Assembly: GCA_963971575.1 (NCBI GenBank)
Contig: OZ020618.1
Span: 30,494,540-30,558,539, forward strand
Length of the DNA stretch: 64,000 nucleotides
Reading direction: 5' to 3'
DNA from: Liopterus haemorrhoidalis
Lineage: Eukaryota > Arthropoda > Insecta > Coleoptera > Dytiscidae
The notes beneath the pieces were generated by a model. It did not search any database. It was not told the DNA's origin and saw only the letters and a list, made by a program, of their open reading frames with translations. Each line of letters starts with the position of its first letter. Position 1 is the first letter of the stretch. The translations under genes and the position numbers were made by a program. This document shows, piece after piece, positions 33,912 through 45,230 of the stretch.

Positions 33912-34919
33912 GTAATGATTTGTTTGCCAACACAGTTGGCAACGGGTGCACTAGTTAGTAATAATAGCGCACACCCACTATTATTTTTGGCGGGGCTCGG
34001 AAACCAAACATTTTTATTAGGGTGGTTCAGAAGCAAATATGTTTCTTGGGGGGTCACGTTCAATTTAGAGTCTCTTAAAAGCGATTATGTTTTCGTGTTG
34101 GAGGGGAGTCATACTCATCAGCGCCCCTGAGTATGCGCCTTAGTAGCACTCTACATTAGCCAAAATGATTTCCGGACCGGAAATGAAGTCCGGAAATCAT
34201 TAGCGTTAGCACTTTTTTCTTTAGGGATTTTTAAAAGGTGAAATCTACGGCCATGAACATAAAAGACCCAAAACTCTTAATGAATTTGAGGAAAAAAATT
34301 AAGAAACTTGTAATACTATTACACTTCAAACTTTAACTCGTAAAGCGAAGAGAATTTTATGATAGGTTGTGATATTGTGACGCACAAGAGGGTGGAATTT
34401 TTTAACCATTGATTAATTAAATTTTTCTTGCTTCCTTTTTTTTTGTTATAAAATATTGTGTTATAAAATATTTTCATTTTTAGAATTAGATTTTAATTTC
34501 TTCAGAATATTAATTTTATTTTAGACTAAGTCGATAATTATGGCGACTAGTACTAAAGAAGAATAAAATATATATGAGTAGCAATATCAAAGACGGACAT
34601 CCGTCACCCAGCTCGAAATTGAGTTAGCAGTTGATTCTAATAGAATTTTTCATGCTCTTTTCAATGGTGAGATTCTTTCCTTTCAAAAACGGGTATAAAT
34701 ATGACTTTTTCTGTATTAAAAGTCAATGTTCGTTTCAAAAACGGACACCTACTCATGACTTTGACTTCAAACGTGGACATCTACCGTCGGAATCAATGGC
34801 AACTCCAGATTCTGACCACGTGACCCTCAAAACAGACCTGGCGGTAGTAATTATACATCGCGTGGCGGCTATAAGGCCTTGTATCAGATTTTTGTGTTTT
34901 TTGGCGAATTTTGAACAGT
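33912..34919. other. Repeat-like region with 'cggacatc' motifs
   Basis: 34165-34201 contains a hairpin (GATTTCCGGAC.../...GTCCGGAAATC). 'aaa.cggaca.c' motifs recur at about 34592, 34740, 34770, 35551, 35580 and 35615, suggesting a worn repeat or MITE spanning 34590-35635. Clear ends were not found. Confidence 0.4.
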
Positions 34920-35056
34920 TTTGTGTAAGGATGGGGCAGTATATTGTGCCCGTAAGCGAGGGAAATACTAGGAAGAGATTATGCCAGCCACAAAAATGGA
35001 AAAGAAATGTGGAAAAGAGGCAAAGGTATAGGATAGCAAAGGATAGCACAAAATGA
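34920..35056 (+). pseudogene. Basic-domain fragment of an unnamed arthropod repeat protein (tentative)
   Basis: The last 45 residues of a 141-codon frame read VSEGNTRKRLCQPQKWKRNV followed by EKRQRYRIAKDSTK. I associate an 'R-R--P--WKRN--K-LR--G' segment with the N-terminus of uncharacterised, repeat-associated proteins in insects; this is recollection, not a search. The upstream part of the frame is low-complexity and probably not coding. Confidence 0.25.
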
Positions 35057-35642
35057 TCGATTCTTGAAAGAAAGTTTGATATCAGAAATGTGAGAGGATA
35101 GTTTAATGAAACATCTAATCAAAGTTTCACTGGGTCATTACAATCATATACTCGAGATATGAGGGCTTGAATGTCTGTATAGGTAAGCGCACATTTGGAC
35201 GGCCTGCAACAGGTCATATCGCAACGCAAAATCCGCTTTCATATGTTTATATGCAAGCGGACTTTTGTTTTTATTTATTTATTTTGTTTGTTTTGAGTAA
35301 ACTATAGTTATTTTTGTATCAGTAAAAATAAAGTCTAAAACGTATTTAAACAATATTTATTTACATTCAAACCCATTTCCTTGCCTGAAATTTCTATAAT
35401 TTTTTAGATACCAAACCTAGAACCGGATTCTGAGAGCTTAGTGAACTATAAACAAATGGCCTAACTAAGAGTTAAATTAAGCTTTCAGAAACCGGCCCCA
35501 GACTTTTATAAAATTATTAATTTTTGTGGGAGTACTTTTGCATCAAACACGGACAGCAGCAAGAGTGTTTACATCAAATTCGGACACATGTCCTATTTGG
35601 TTTCAAAAGCGGACATCTGTATTTTTACCGACCGCCAACATA

Positions 35643-36154
35643 CAGTAGGTGGCCAAATTATTAGGGACAGTACACCCCCCTGTAATTTTCAAGTTTAAAT
35701 GCATTTTGTGAGTAAATGAATTGTTTTTAAATCATTTTTATTCTATATTCTTGTTGCTGGTATCATTATTATTTTAAAAATCGGGAGATCGCCAAAGAAA
35801 TCATCACCACCAAGCGGCAATTTATAGAAACCCTTATCAGAGAGTGGCATCACAACCCCAATCTCCGACACAACGCAAAAGTCTGCATAGAAAGCATGCC
35901 CAAACGCCTGGAAGCCGCAATCGCAGCAAAGGATGGCATTACAAAATATTAAGATTTTTCTTAATTTGTTAAATTAACACTTTTTATACAAAAATAAATG
36001 ATTATGAAAAAGCAATTATGTCGTTTTATATTCTAAATAAAGCACTCTAATGAATAAAAATAAATACGAGACCCAAAGCCACTTATTTCCTCATTAAATT
36101 CATTTGAAAATTACAGAAAATCTGCACTGTCCCTAATAATTTGGCCACCCACTG
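35643..36154 (+). mobile_element. Tc1-like element, internally deleted, 512 bp
   Basis: The ends CAGTAGGTGGCCAAATTATT and (reverse complement) CAGTGGGTGGCCAAATTATT continue as AGGGACAGT on both sides. TA flanks both (35641-35642 and 36155-36156). 'GTGGCCAAATTATTAG' ends are typical of Tc1-like transposons. The interior retains only the transposase C-terminus. Confidence 0.9.
35782..35952 (+). pseudogene. Tc1-like transposase C-terminus
   Basis: REIAKEIITTKRQ runs into FIETLIREWHHNPNLRHNAK and VCIESMPKRLEAAIAAKDGITKY, ending at TAA (35950-35952). 'SMP-R---VI-AKG--TKY' is the standard end of Tc1 transposases. The N-terminus and DDE residues are deleted. Confidence 0.85.
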
Positions 36155-36261
36155 TATATAAGGGAGGTATTATGATCATACCGATTTTGACATTTCGAGA
36201 TTTCGATGGGTCTCCACGAATTGAGGTCCCTACATAACGTTTTCACTATTTTTAGCATGAT

Positions 36262-36355
36262 GTCTGTCGGTCTGTCTGTCCGTCCGTCTGTCCGTCCGTC
36301 CGTCCGTCTGTCCGTCTGTCCGTCTGTCCGTCCGTCCGTCCGTCTGTATGTCTGT
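36262..36355. repeat. (TCTG/TCCG)n microsatellite
   Basis: About 23 tetranucleotide units, mixed TCTG and TCCG. It creates an artificial RTDGRTDG frame on the minus strand. Confidence 0.95.
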
Positions 36356-36365
36356 GTACACGTGC

Positions 36366-37581
36366 AGAGCAAATTCGGCTGAAAGGGTTTTTATGAAACT
36401 GCATATTTAAGCTTTTGACATCAATGGCGCAAGTTGTTCAACTTTTGGTAAAAATCGGTTGACTAGAAATGGGAGTTTACTCGTGTCGATTTTAGCGAAT
36501 ATTTAGCAACAGAAAAATATTTCGAAAAAATTTATTTAACAAAAGTTGCTATAAATGCAATAACTAATAACTTTTATTTGAGACGTTTTTTGAGAAAACG
36601 AAAAATTTTGAAATTTTTTTGTAAAATTTGTCTCAATTTTTTCCATGGTCATGATAAATAATATCTCTGTTAGAAAATATTAGGCCAAGTTACTACTCTG
36701 TTGCTAGAACGTATTTTATACAAGTACTTTATGATGGCGGTCAGTCCTGTGGTGGCCACAGCTGATTTTTTAAAGCTAATTTCAAACATTTGTTCAATGA
36801 AATTGACATTGGTTACTTTACAATACAATTCCTGTAGTATTAATCTAAATAAAGCAAAAAAAAAAAAATTACCGAAAAATATTAAATACACACTTCACAT
36901 CCAAAAATCGACTTTTTCTCGAAACGAGCAAACGACAGATGCCCGCGTTTGATATTAAGCTACTCATATGTATATGCAGGTTATAACAAGATAGAAAGAA
37001 CACGTTTTTCGTGATCTTTAATTTGACGACGTGTCAAATTAAAGTTTACCTAAAGAATCGAAAGGTAGAATAGAAATTTTCGAAACATATGGGAAGTACA
37101 GAATATCAAGAACAACTTTAATTTTTTAAATGGGAATGTATGTTTGGATATTTTTGTTAGGGATTTTGAAAAGAAACAAGTAGGTACTACTTAAACATTT
37201 TTTAAATATATTTTACGGTTTACGAAAAATTTTATGAAATCTAAAACGACTTATACGACTATTGCGAAAGCAAAATATTTTTATTTACAAGCATTCAAAA
37301 TGCTTCCCATTTTCATTTAAACACTTTACAATCCTTACTTTTGATCTATCTTCAAAAGCTCTAACCGAAGATATCCAACACGGCATATTTCACATTTAGA
37401 AAGTTGTCTTTGATATCTTGTACTTCCTGTTTGTTTCAGAAAATTTCAATGCTACCATTTGATTCATTGGATAGAATTTGATCATTTCTCCCCCCACTTG
37501 CTCATATATCGCGTTTTCGAGAAAAATGCGGTTCCCTTTGTCTTGCTACACCCTGCATATATCGTGTCTATTTTTCATACT
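36366..37581. other. No gene recognised
   Basis: AT-rich, without a credible frame. Short open frames on both strands near 36700-36950 are mirror shadows. Confidence 0.5.
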
Positions 37582-37589
37582 CTCCGAAT

Positions 37590-37814
37590 CAGTGGCGCAC
37601 CCAGGATTTTTTGTTAGGGGGGGCCGGAAAACAAAATTATTATGAATAAGGTTCACACTTCTAAATTTCAAGTGATGATCTAAAAAAAAGGGTCCTCGCT
37701 TCGGAAATACAAATTGAAGACCTAAAAAAAAGGTCCTCATCTCTATTTTAAAAATTTTCTAGGTTGTTTGTGTGATTTTATTTTTATTTCGTTCCTTCTT
37801 AGGGTGCGCCACTG
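37590..37814. mobile_element. hAT-type MITE, 225 bp, perfect 8-bp TSD
   Basis: The ends are CAGTGGCGCACCC on both sides (inverted). The perfect duplication is ctccgaat (37582-37589 and 37815-37822). The interior shares 'ggtcctcatctctatttta' and 'aagtgatgatctaaaaaaa' with the repeats near 2090-2150 and 2340-2400. Confidence 0.92.
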
Positions 37815-37822
37815 CTCCGAAT

Positions 37823-38428
37823 TAAGAGCGTGTACTTTTCGATAGTTCTACCCTGTGTATTTACAAACATGTTTTATGTGAGAAGTTTTTACGGACAACT
37901 TTTTGGAGGAGGCAACTGTTTCGTAAAGTGAGGTAGGTAGTGATGTATATTGTATTTCAGAGTGGGTGCAATAATTCGAGACCAAATTTACTATCCAGCA
38001 ATGTTTGTGTATTTCATTAATATATTCACTGATGAATGAAATTTAAAAGTGGAAATATAATGCAACAATACTTGAAATTTTGAAGTAGGTGTTAAATTCT
38101 GTCTGACATTTCGCCCCAGTTTTTATAATAGTACGAACCTGTGTTAAATCTTTGAGTGAAATCTGACGTCAAAGGCAACGTGGGAGCATTAACAACTGAA
38201 TGGCTGCGAATTTTGCGGTCAATGGAAATGCTGAAAATATTTTTATAGGTCTGGAAAAAAGAGAAAATTCAAAGGTAAAGCTAAAATAAACATTGACAAC
38301 AGAAAAATATAACGGAATTAATTTATTAAATTCTTTTAATATGTGACATAAACCAGTAACAAATAATATAATCCAAGTGTTTTTTAACATTTTGTTTTTA
38401 CAAAGAAAATTTAATTTATATCCGATTT
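37823..38428. other. No gene recognised
   Basis: AT-rich, no coding frame or repeat ends noticed. Confidence 0.5.
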
Positions 38429-38640
38429 AATTTTATAAAGTGGCTTCGTGGTAAGATGATACTACGAAAATAGGGACGCGGGTTCAAATCCCAGATACCG
38501 ATACTGTGCAGCAGAGCTGTAACAAGGATATTAGGCACCGGTGGCAAGTGTCTAACCTGCAACCTCCCAAGTACAGGCGCCCACACAAAACGAAACAATG
38601 CAAAGGACGGGGTGAGGTAGAAATTAAAAATAAAAAACTT
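38429..38640 (+). mobile_element. tRNA-headed SINE-like element
   Basis: The A-box-like TGGCTTCGTGGTAAGATGA (38441 on) and B-box GGGTTCAAATCCC (38480-38492) form a tRNA-like head. The head closely resembles the head of the SINE at 59030-59172 ('gtggct.c.tggtaagac...atagggacgc.ggttcaaa.ccc'), but the body is different. It is followed by an A-rich stretch ('aaattaaaaataaaaaact') near 38620-38640. The acceptor arms do not pair, so it is not a tRNA gene. Confidence 0.55.
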
Positions 38641-40016
38641 AAGTGATAACGGTATAGGAGGAGGTTGAAATTCAGAATATTATTTTAGGTAACTAAAAAT
38701 TTTGCGCCGTACACACTTGTGCGCCCGTGGTGGACTCCGTAGTTACGGGCTGCCGTGCAGTAGACTCGAAACCTAGCCTCGAAAATTGATTGCTTGAAAT
38801 GAGAACTTGTTTATACAGAGATAAGTTGACTTATGCGCCACCTAGACGATGTTGCGCTAGTTAAAATCTTGTTAAAAGAATACTCTTAATAATTTCATTT
38901 TTAGTAAAACTCTACTATTTGTATATTTTACTAAATAAAATTATTTTGTAAATTTAAATCATCCATGAAGAGCACCTCGATGGACGGAATACCTCTGACC
39001 TAGATCGTAAGGGGAAGAGACGTGATTCAGAAGAACAGCAAACTTCTGAAGAACAGAAATCTCCCGGAAAGATAAACTTGATTCACTCAGTTAGCATAGT
39101 TGACTATTTATTACTTCAGATTTAGTCTTCCAGAGTGGAATCAATTGTTCTATGCAGCTTCCTATCTTAGAATTAACACAGAGGATGCATAACGATCTTA
39201 AAATTAGAAAGCATCACATGTTGTTGAAAACCTTCTACCGAGGCCATCGATAGATTGCGTTTAAAGATTCGGGCGTCGTTACCAATCAATCAAAAGTAAG
39301 AACCAGATTTTCCGATTTTCCGATTTCCCGATTTTCAGAATATTTCCGGAAGCAGTCGATGGAGGGGATACCTGGTTAACAAAGTCGCTAATGGTTTTGT
39401 TTTTTATATTTTGTTAAATTTTATTACTTCTTTTCCACTAAAATTCAGTTAAAATATCCTATGTAATAATCATTTAACATCTTGATATTAACTTGAGTTC
39501 AAAGTTACGGTTTTTAAGTTGAGTTTAAAGTAATTTATAGTTTCATTCTGGATTATTTTGAAATAAATGTTATTAATATTAAAATCGGTGACGTTTTCGG
39601 GGTCAGTCGTTTGTCAGGAACACGACTTTTGATCCGCGGACTATCCCAGACAAACGAGGACGTTTTGTCACCCTAATCAAAAGGTTTTCTTTGCAACCAG
39701 TGAAACCTTATTCGATCATCTGTTCATAGATTTTTATTTATATTTATATATCGATTGTTATTATTATTTTATATTTTCTCTAAAATCGTTGAATACTATT
39801 AAAATGGACCCATATTAGTTCATTATTTGGTAGTCAGGATAGATTAATTATCTACAGGAGACACATAATTATCTGGTATAAAGTGCAGTGAAGGCCTACT
39901 TAAGATAATTAACTTAACAGATAGGTACGTATAATCTTCTAAATCTTACATTGGGTTTAAGATTTAAATTAGTACTGTCAGAAATTGTCCATGTTGGTAC
40001 CGTACCCGATTCCAAT
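38641..40016. other. No gene recognised
   Basis: Contains two partly complementary stretches ('gtgacgttttcgggg.cagtcgtttgtc' near 39588 and 'gacaaacgaggacgttttgtcac' near 39650), a possible worn inverted repeat of about 85 bp. Otherwise nothing. Confidence 0.45.
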
Positions 40017-40700
40017 AAAAAAATCGGTTCCGGGCTTACATGGGTATTTGGAACCGCTTATCCGGTACTGGGTATTCGGAACCGAATAACCGAGACCGGA
40101 TATCCGGAATCGGGTACTCAAAATCATGTAAATAAAACCAGGTATCCGGGACCGGATACCCGGAACCGAGTATCCGCATGAAAAATGAAAAAAAAACAAA
40201 ATGGTGTTCGCAAATATGAAGCCGGGTATCCGAAACTGGGTGCCCGGAACCGAGTATTCGAAACCGGGTATGAGAATTCAGCGATTTGAAATCGGGTGTT
40301 CGAAACTGGGCATCAGAAACCGGGTATTCCAAACCAAATATTCGAAACCGACTATTTGTAACCGGATACCCGTAACCTGGTATCTGGAACTGGGTATTTG
40401 GAACCGGGGGTTACTCTAAAATTACATCCACTAGAAAAATGGAAGATCAAAAACATGGTATTTGGAAATATGAAACCGAGTAACCGAAACTGGGTTTCCG
40501 GAACCAAGTATTCGAAAACCGGGTATGCAAAACCGGGTTTCTGAAACTGGGTATTCGAAACCGGGCATCCAAAAACGGGTATCCGAAATCAGGTAATCGG
40601 AACCGGGTACTCGAAACCGGGTCTCTGAAACCGGTTTATTCGAAAATTACAGACCGAGTTTTACCGAAAACCGAAATCAGGTACTCGAAATATCGGTTTC
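40017..40700. repeat. Degenerate minisatellite, unit like 'aaccgggtatccg'
   Basis: About 45 imperfect units of roughly 12-17 bp built from GGTATYCGRAACCG, interrupted near 40170-40220 and 40420-40460. The unit is nearly self-complementary (CCGGGTATCCGG), so both strands look alike and both carry stop-free frames of 70-100 codons. These frames are artefacts of the repeat. Confidence 0.92.
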
Positions 40701-41935
40701 GGTTCCCAGCACTAGTTTAAATAAAATGTCTTACTTATATGTACTGATGGTATAAACAGTAACAAATACATGTATTTTGGTTAATGAAATGATATTTAAT
40801 TCATATTTATCTCAGTAACAGGCAAATCGGATCTAAATGTCATAGAAATTACGTAAACAGTGTTTATTAATGTAAACAATAACTTGTTATTTATTATTAC
40901 CGAATTATATAACAGACACAAGGAATATTAGATCTGTGAATTATAAAGCAAACCAGTAGCAACAGCCTTCAAATGTTAATATCTAAATTTACTTTGTAGA
41001 CTTAATCTGTACATTCACTCGGTTCTTGGTTAACTTTATCATAATTACGCCTAAATGGAAATACTTTCTGAAACTTTTGAGTTTAGTTATACTAAAAGTA
41101 TTTACAACATAAATTAAGAAAGCTTGTAGACTGTGTATTGATTTTTTAAGAGATAATGTTATAATATTCATTGTCGGTTTATGTTTATATTTCATAGATT
41201 ATAAACAGCTTCTATGAGCCAGTAAGATATCGCAATGAATCTAAATAATCAAATTTGATTATACGAAAATTAGTTGTGTACCAAACGAGTCTTGAGATGG
41301 GCTTTTATTTATGTTGGTTGGTTGTTTGTTTTATTGGTCATGTTCTTGTGGCTATCTGAAGTACAAAAGAAGAATAATAACAAGTGCATATAAAGCAGTA
41401 CTTTTTTCACGAATGGGTGGGAAGTTTGGTCGGACGACCTGTAGGCGAGTGCAGCAATCCCATGAGTGAAAAAAGGTGCTTTATGAATGAGTTTCATACA
41501 ATATTTTGACTGCTTCCAATTAGAAAAAATAAATAAAAATTTATGTATACACACATTTTTCTTCGGCTGTCTCCAATTTAAAAAAAACAAAAACCTAAGA
41601 CGATACTAAAATTTGATATTTTTGGAGTTAAGATCACGAATTGACTTAATTTATTTTCACTGTGTGTTTGTTGATTCTGCTCTGGTAAATCAGTATTAAA
41701 CAACTTAATCTCTTTTACTGAATTTGTTAGTAGTAATATGGATCTCAAGAAACAAACTGATACAATTTACACGGACTTTTTTTATTTTTACTTTATCTTC
41801 GAATGTCATAAATTAATTTAAACTTGTTCTTGTATATCGATAAAAAATTATGTATTAGTCTTTTATTTTGTTGTTATACAGTATCTATGTAAACTATTTT
41901 TGTAATCTGTTTAAGCCAGTCATTGGGTTTTTACT
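40701..41935. other. AT-rich DNA, no gene recognised
   Basis: No credible coding frame. The last 100 bases run into a LINE-like 3' end. Confidence 0.5.
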
Positions 41936-42003
41936 GTTGGCTTTCCTTAATGAAAAAAATAAAATAAATAAATAAAATAAATAAATAAATAAATTATAAA
42001 AAA
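41860..42003 (+). repeat. (AAAT)n tail, probably the 3' end of a LINE remnant
   Basis: 'cattgggtttttactgttgg' and 'ctttccttaatgaaaaaaat' lead into AAATAAATAAATAAAATAAAT. This resembles LINE 3' ends with short microsatellite tails. No coding part was recognised upstream. Confidence 0.4.
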
Positions 42004-42370
42004 TATATAAATAAATTCTATTTATATAATTTATAATTGTATTCATTTATATAATTGCCGTCATATATTTATTCTCTATTGCAGTGGTGTTCAACAGAAG
42101 GTACTAAATTTTTGCCTCCCCAATTTGATATACTGAATGTCTCTCGCCATCGCCAAGTGATATTCTGAATCCCCCCCCCCAGGTGATTTTTTGAATTTCT
42201 GCACTCGATTCTCAAGTGATTTGTTTTTAAGTTTTGCCACCTCCCCGGTTTAGTCATTTTTAGAATTTTTGTTCCCTCTTGTCCCCAACTTATTTTCTGA
42301 ATTTTTACCTCCCCATTCTCAAGTGTTTTTTTTGTAGTTCTGTCCTCCCTTGTGATTTTTAGAGCTTTTT

Positions 42371-42375
<5 letters not shown>

Positions 42376-42447
<72 letters not shown>
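42376..42447. repeat. (GA)n microsatellite
   Basis: About 36 GA dinucleotides. It creates long LSLSLS and RERERE frames that are not genes. A poly-C run (42172-42180) lies upstream in a region of worn 'aagtgatttttgaatttttg' repeats (42140-42350). Confidence 0.95.
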
Positions 42448-42455
<8 letters not shown>

Positions 42456-42817
42456 GACGAGAGAAATATTCGTCGTCCGAGGTATTGAAAACTTTATATA
42501 CGTCATAAAAATAAATAGAAATAGACACTCACCCAATCTGAATTGTAGTCGTTGCACATTACACAGCAAAAAAAAAGTGTAAAAGTTCATTCTCAGTTTG
42601 GTTAAAATTTCAGTGCTCAAATTTATAACATAATTAACATTTGATAAATCATTTATAATTTCAGTAATTGAATTTGGTGCCAACAAATTGCATATAATCG
42701 CCTCATATATCGTTCGCGCACAAGAATATTTTTCCTCAAAACAATTTTTTATTAATTTCGACGTACAATCGACGTATAAAAATGTTTATTAATTATTAAA
42801 ATACACTTTTTGGGGAT

Positions 42818-43532
42818 TTATTTCTTAAAAATAATATCGTCTAAATGTAGACCCTCGCGTTCTCGGCACTTATTTAATCGAACAGTAAAATTACTTATGA
42901 CGTCTCGGCAGGTGGATTCAGGGATGGCTGCCATTTCGTGACGGATATTTTCTTTCAAATGCGCCAGTGAAGTCGGTTTATTGGCGTAAACTTTAGATTT
43001 AAGATAACCCCATAGGAAAAAGTCCATAGGGGTTAAATCTGGACTGCGTGGAGGCCAATTTATGTCACCTCTCCGGGAGATCCGTTGAAAATCGCTCAAT
43101 CACCTGATTTACAAAATTAAGCCTCTGACTGGCATCTTCGGGCTTTAATTCTTGCGCCAATTGAATTTTGTAGGGGTGCAGCTTTAGGTCTTTGTGCATA
43201 ATGCGATGTAATGATAATCTATGCACATTTAAAGCACTTGCGCACTTCCGAATTGAAAGGTTCGGGTCGTCACGAACAGACTGATTAACATTCTCCACGT
43301 TTTCTACCGTTCTTGATGACCTAGGTCGCCCGGATTTTGATTTATCCAGCGTTGTACCAGTCTATTCAAACTTTTTAACCCAATGTCGAATGAGAGGAAT
43401 GCTTGGCGCATCATTTAAGTGGCGAAAACCTCGAATACTGCAGAATTTTCTACGCGCTACAGTCGCCGAATCACCGTGTTTGTAAAACTCTCGCACGCAT
43501 AACGCGCGGTCTGCTCCCGAGAAACGCTCCAT
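42818..43532 (-). pseudogene. Mariner-like transposase of the DUF4817 type, deleted and interrupted
   Basis: Start ATG at 43532: MERFSGADRALCVREFYKHG, then SATVARRKF, NDAPSIPLIRHWVKKFE, an in-frame TAG (43364-43362), and SGRPRSSRTVENVENVNQSV, PNLSIRKCASALNVHRLSLH, DLKLHPYKIQLAQELKPED. The wording matches the DUF4817 family of insect mariner-like transposases. Near 43080 a deletion removes the first two catalytic Asp regions and shifts the frame. The end reads GDINWPPRSPDLTPMDFFLW (third Asp in SPDLTPMD) and KSKVYANKP, stopping at 42818. The 5' flank 'ggtgtctcaaaaga' (about 43640) may be its terminal repeat. Confidence 0.88.
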
Positions 43533-43696
43533 AGCGACCAAATTCCCAAGAGGCAGGCTACCGATTGACATAACCCCCGCGCCCTTCGGATACGTTGCGT
43601 TCACGCAGTAAGCTAAATAAATATAAAATTTCTTTTGAGACACCTTGTACCTTCAATTATTGCATGTATATGAGCTTCTTCATTAAATGTTTTGGT

Positions 43697-43930
43697 TTAA
43701 AAAAAATCTGTCTGTTGGACTGATTTGCTGGAAGAAGCAGCAACATCTGCATTTTTATGTTTTTTTGCTCTTACATACTGTTGAATATCGTTCCTTTCAC
43801 CATTTGCGATAGAAAATATTCCCATGCATTTATCACATTTAACTTCTCTGTCGTTTTTTGTTTTCTTTATAAATTTAAATTCTTTTTGTAATTCATCGTT
43901 AAATGTACATTTTCTTCTTTTGGCCATCAT
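43697..43930 (-). pseudogene. BED-type zinc-finger N-terminus of a hAT-like transposase
   Basis: A 77-codon frame: KRRKCTFNDELQKEFKFIKK, DREVKCDKCMGIFSIANGER, DIQQYVRAKKHKNADVAASS and an ending TDFF. The C-x2-C and a final H of a BED finger are present, but the first His position reads Tyr (QQYV instead of the usual -HI), so zinc binding is probably lost. The family normally continues for over 500 residues; here a stop follows. Its separation from the C-terminal hAT pieces elsewhere suggests independent decayed copies. Confidence 0.65.
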
Positions 43931-44194
43931 AACGAGGAGATAACTAATAAAAAATAATTATAATTGATTTATATATGTATATAAATATAACATAAATAAT
44001 TTGATTGTACTAACACGTTTGTAAATACTTACTGTTCATTTGAAGATAGAATTACACAAAATAAAGCATAAAATTTAAGTAATTTTAAGTAGGTACCGAG
44101 TCCAGAGTATGCGTATTTATAGGTTATGTTTTACTCTGTGGTTTTCTTGACATTTGACAGCGCGGTCTACCAGTAAATTAGGTTGCATTTATAT

Positions 44195-44264
44195 GTGTGC
44201 TTCTGCGAACGAACCTTAAATGCATAATCTAAAGGTTCGTTCGTAAAAGCGCACATTTGCTAAC
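44195..44264. other. Imperfect hairpin of about 70 nt
   Basis: 'gtgtgcttctgcgaacgaac' followed by 'cttaaa', then, after a short loop, 'taaaggttcgttcgtaaaag' followed by 'cgcac'. The GCGAACGAACCTTTA-like stem is almost perfect. It is probably a small MITE core. Confidence 0.6.
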
Positions 44265-44286
44265 ATTAAGTAATTAAAAAAGTATA

Positions 44287-44488
44287 CAGAGTGATTATTT
44301 AATGGCGAGACGACGTCACTGAATTTTACGTGCCTCCTAGCAGAAATACTGGTGAATACTATGACATAATAACCTAAAATTTGATTATGAAGAAAAAATG
44401 CACGCATAATCGCCTGCTACGATGTGTATGAAACGGCAAATTATTAAAACTTCCAGTGACGTCGTCTCGCCATTAAATAATCACTCTG
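44287..44488. mobile_element. MITE with perfect 35-bp inverted ends and TA flanks, 202 bp
   Basis: The ends start CAGAGTGATTATTTAATGGC and match exactly in inverse over 35 bp (44287-44321 and 44454-44488). TA lies on both sides (44285-44286, 44489-44490). A TA duplication suggests Tc1/mariner mobilisation. The interior is non-coding. Confidence 0.9.
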
Positions 44489-44846
44489 TACAATTTTCAT
44501 AATATTTAAAATATAGTACAGAAAATAAAATACAGTGCAAAAAAATAATACAGTATAACACCTTCAAATACAGTACGAATGGTCACCGTATTAAGAACTC
44601 AACGATATACATAGGACTGTATGTACTAAAACTAAATACATATATGAAAATATTTCCATTACCATTTCCTTAGCTTATCAACTTCTTCAACTCACTCATG
44701 TTTGCCTTTAGCTGCCTTTGTTTTGGTATGATCATGTTTGAATATGATGATACAACACATCTTTTTTAAATTGTTTAATTTATATTCCTTAATCTACGAA
44801 ATTATTTTATTATCTTGTTACATTCTCTACAGACTGCAAATCGATG

Positions 44847-44901
44847 TACGAATGCACAAACAGCAGGGCTCTTACCGAGCCCTGCTGTTTGTGCATTCGT
44901 A
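44847..44901. other. Perfect 25-bp hairpin with 5-nt loop
   Basis: Left strand 44847-44871 (tacgaatgcacaaacagcag...), loop ttacc, right strand 44877-44901. All 25 pairs are Watson-Crick. It is not followed by a T-run and is far from any gene. It is short and too perfect for a usual animal pre-miRNA, so a MITE remnant or a recent fold-back duplication is likelier. Confidence 0.85.
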
Positions 44902-45036
44902 GTGTAGTAAAAATAAAATTAGGTAAAGATGAAGAAGAATTTCAAATGTTAAGCATACGCTGACTCGTTGCTATTTGAATATTCTATACCTTAGAATAAA
45001 GTAATAGTATATTGTACAACGGAGCACAGAATGATA

Positions 45037-45112
45037 CTCATATCCCACGAGTATGAAAGTTTAAAGCACGAGCCTTGGCTAGTGCTGTAAATTCATAAGA
45101 GTGGGATATGAG
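45037..45112. other. Imperfect 76-nt hairpin, pre-miRNA-like in shape
   Basis: CTCATATCCCAC pairs with GTGGGATATGAG (12 bp). Further pairing, TATGAA/TTCATA and AGCAC/GTGCT, leads to a 12-nt loop (gagccttggcta). Size, small internal loops and the terminal loop resemble a pre-miRNA, but repeats of this kind are also common MITE cores. Confidence 0.6.
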
Positions 45113-45230
45113 CCTCTATGCGAGTTTTACACTAAACTTTTTCTACGACTTTTTTTAAAATTTCAGAGAAATTTTCGGTTTAATTGGGCTACTGCTCATA
45201 GATAAATATATTACTCAAAATAATTCACAC

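Noticed and set aside
36133..36372. RTDGRTDG-repeat frame on the minus strand
   Set aside because: Produced by the (TCTG/TCCG)n microsatellite.
39951..40419. Four overlapping frames of 72-98 codons on both strands
   Set aside because: They read the self-complementary minisatellite; stop-free frames on both strands at once are expected there.
42069..42686. Long LSLSLS / RERERE frames
   Set aside because: Produced by the (GA)n microsatellite at 42376-42447.
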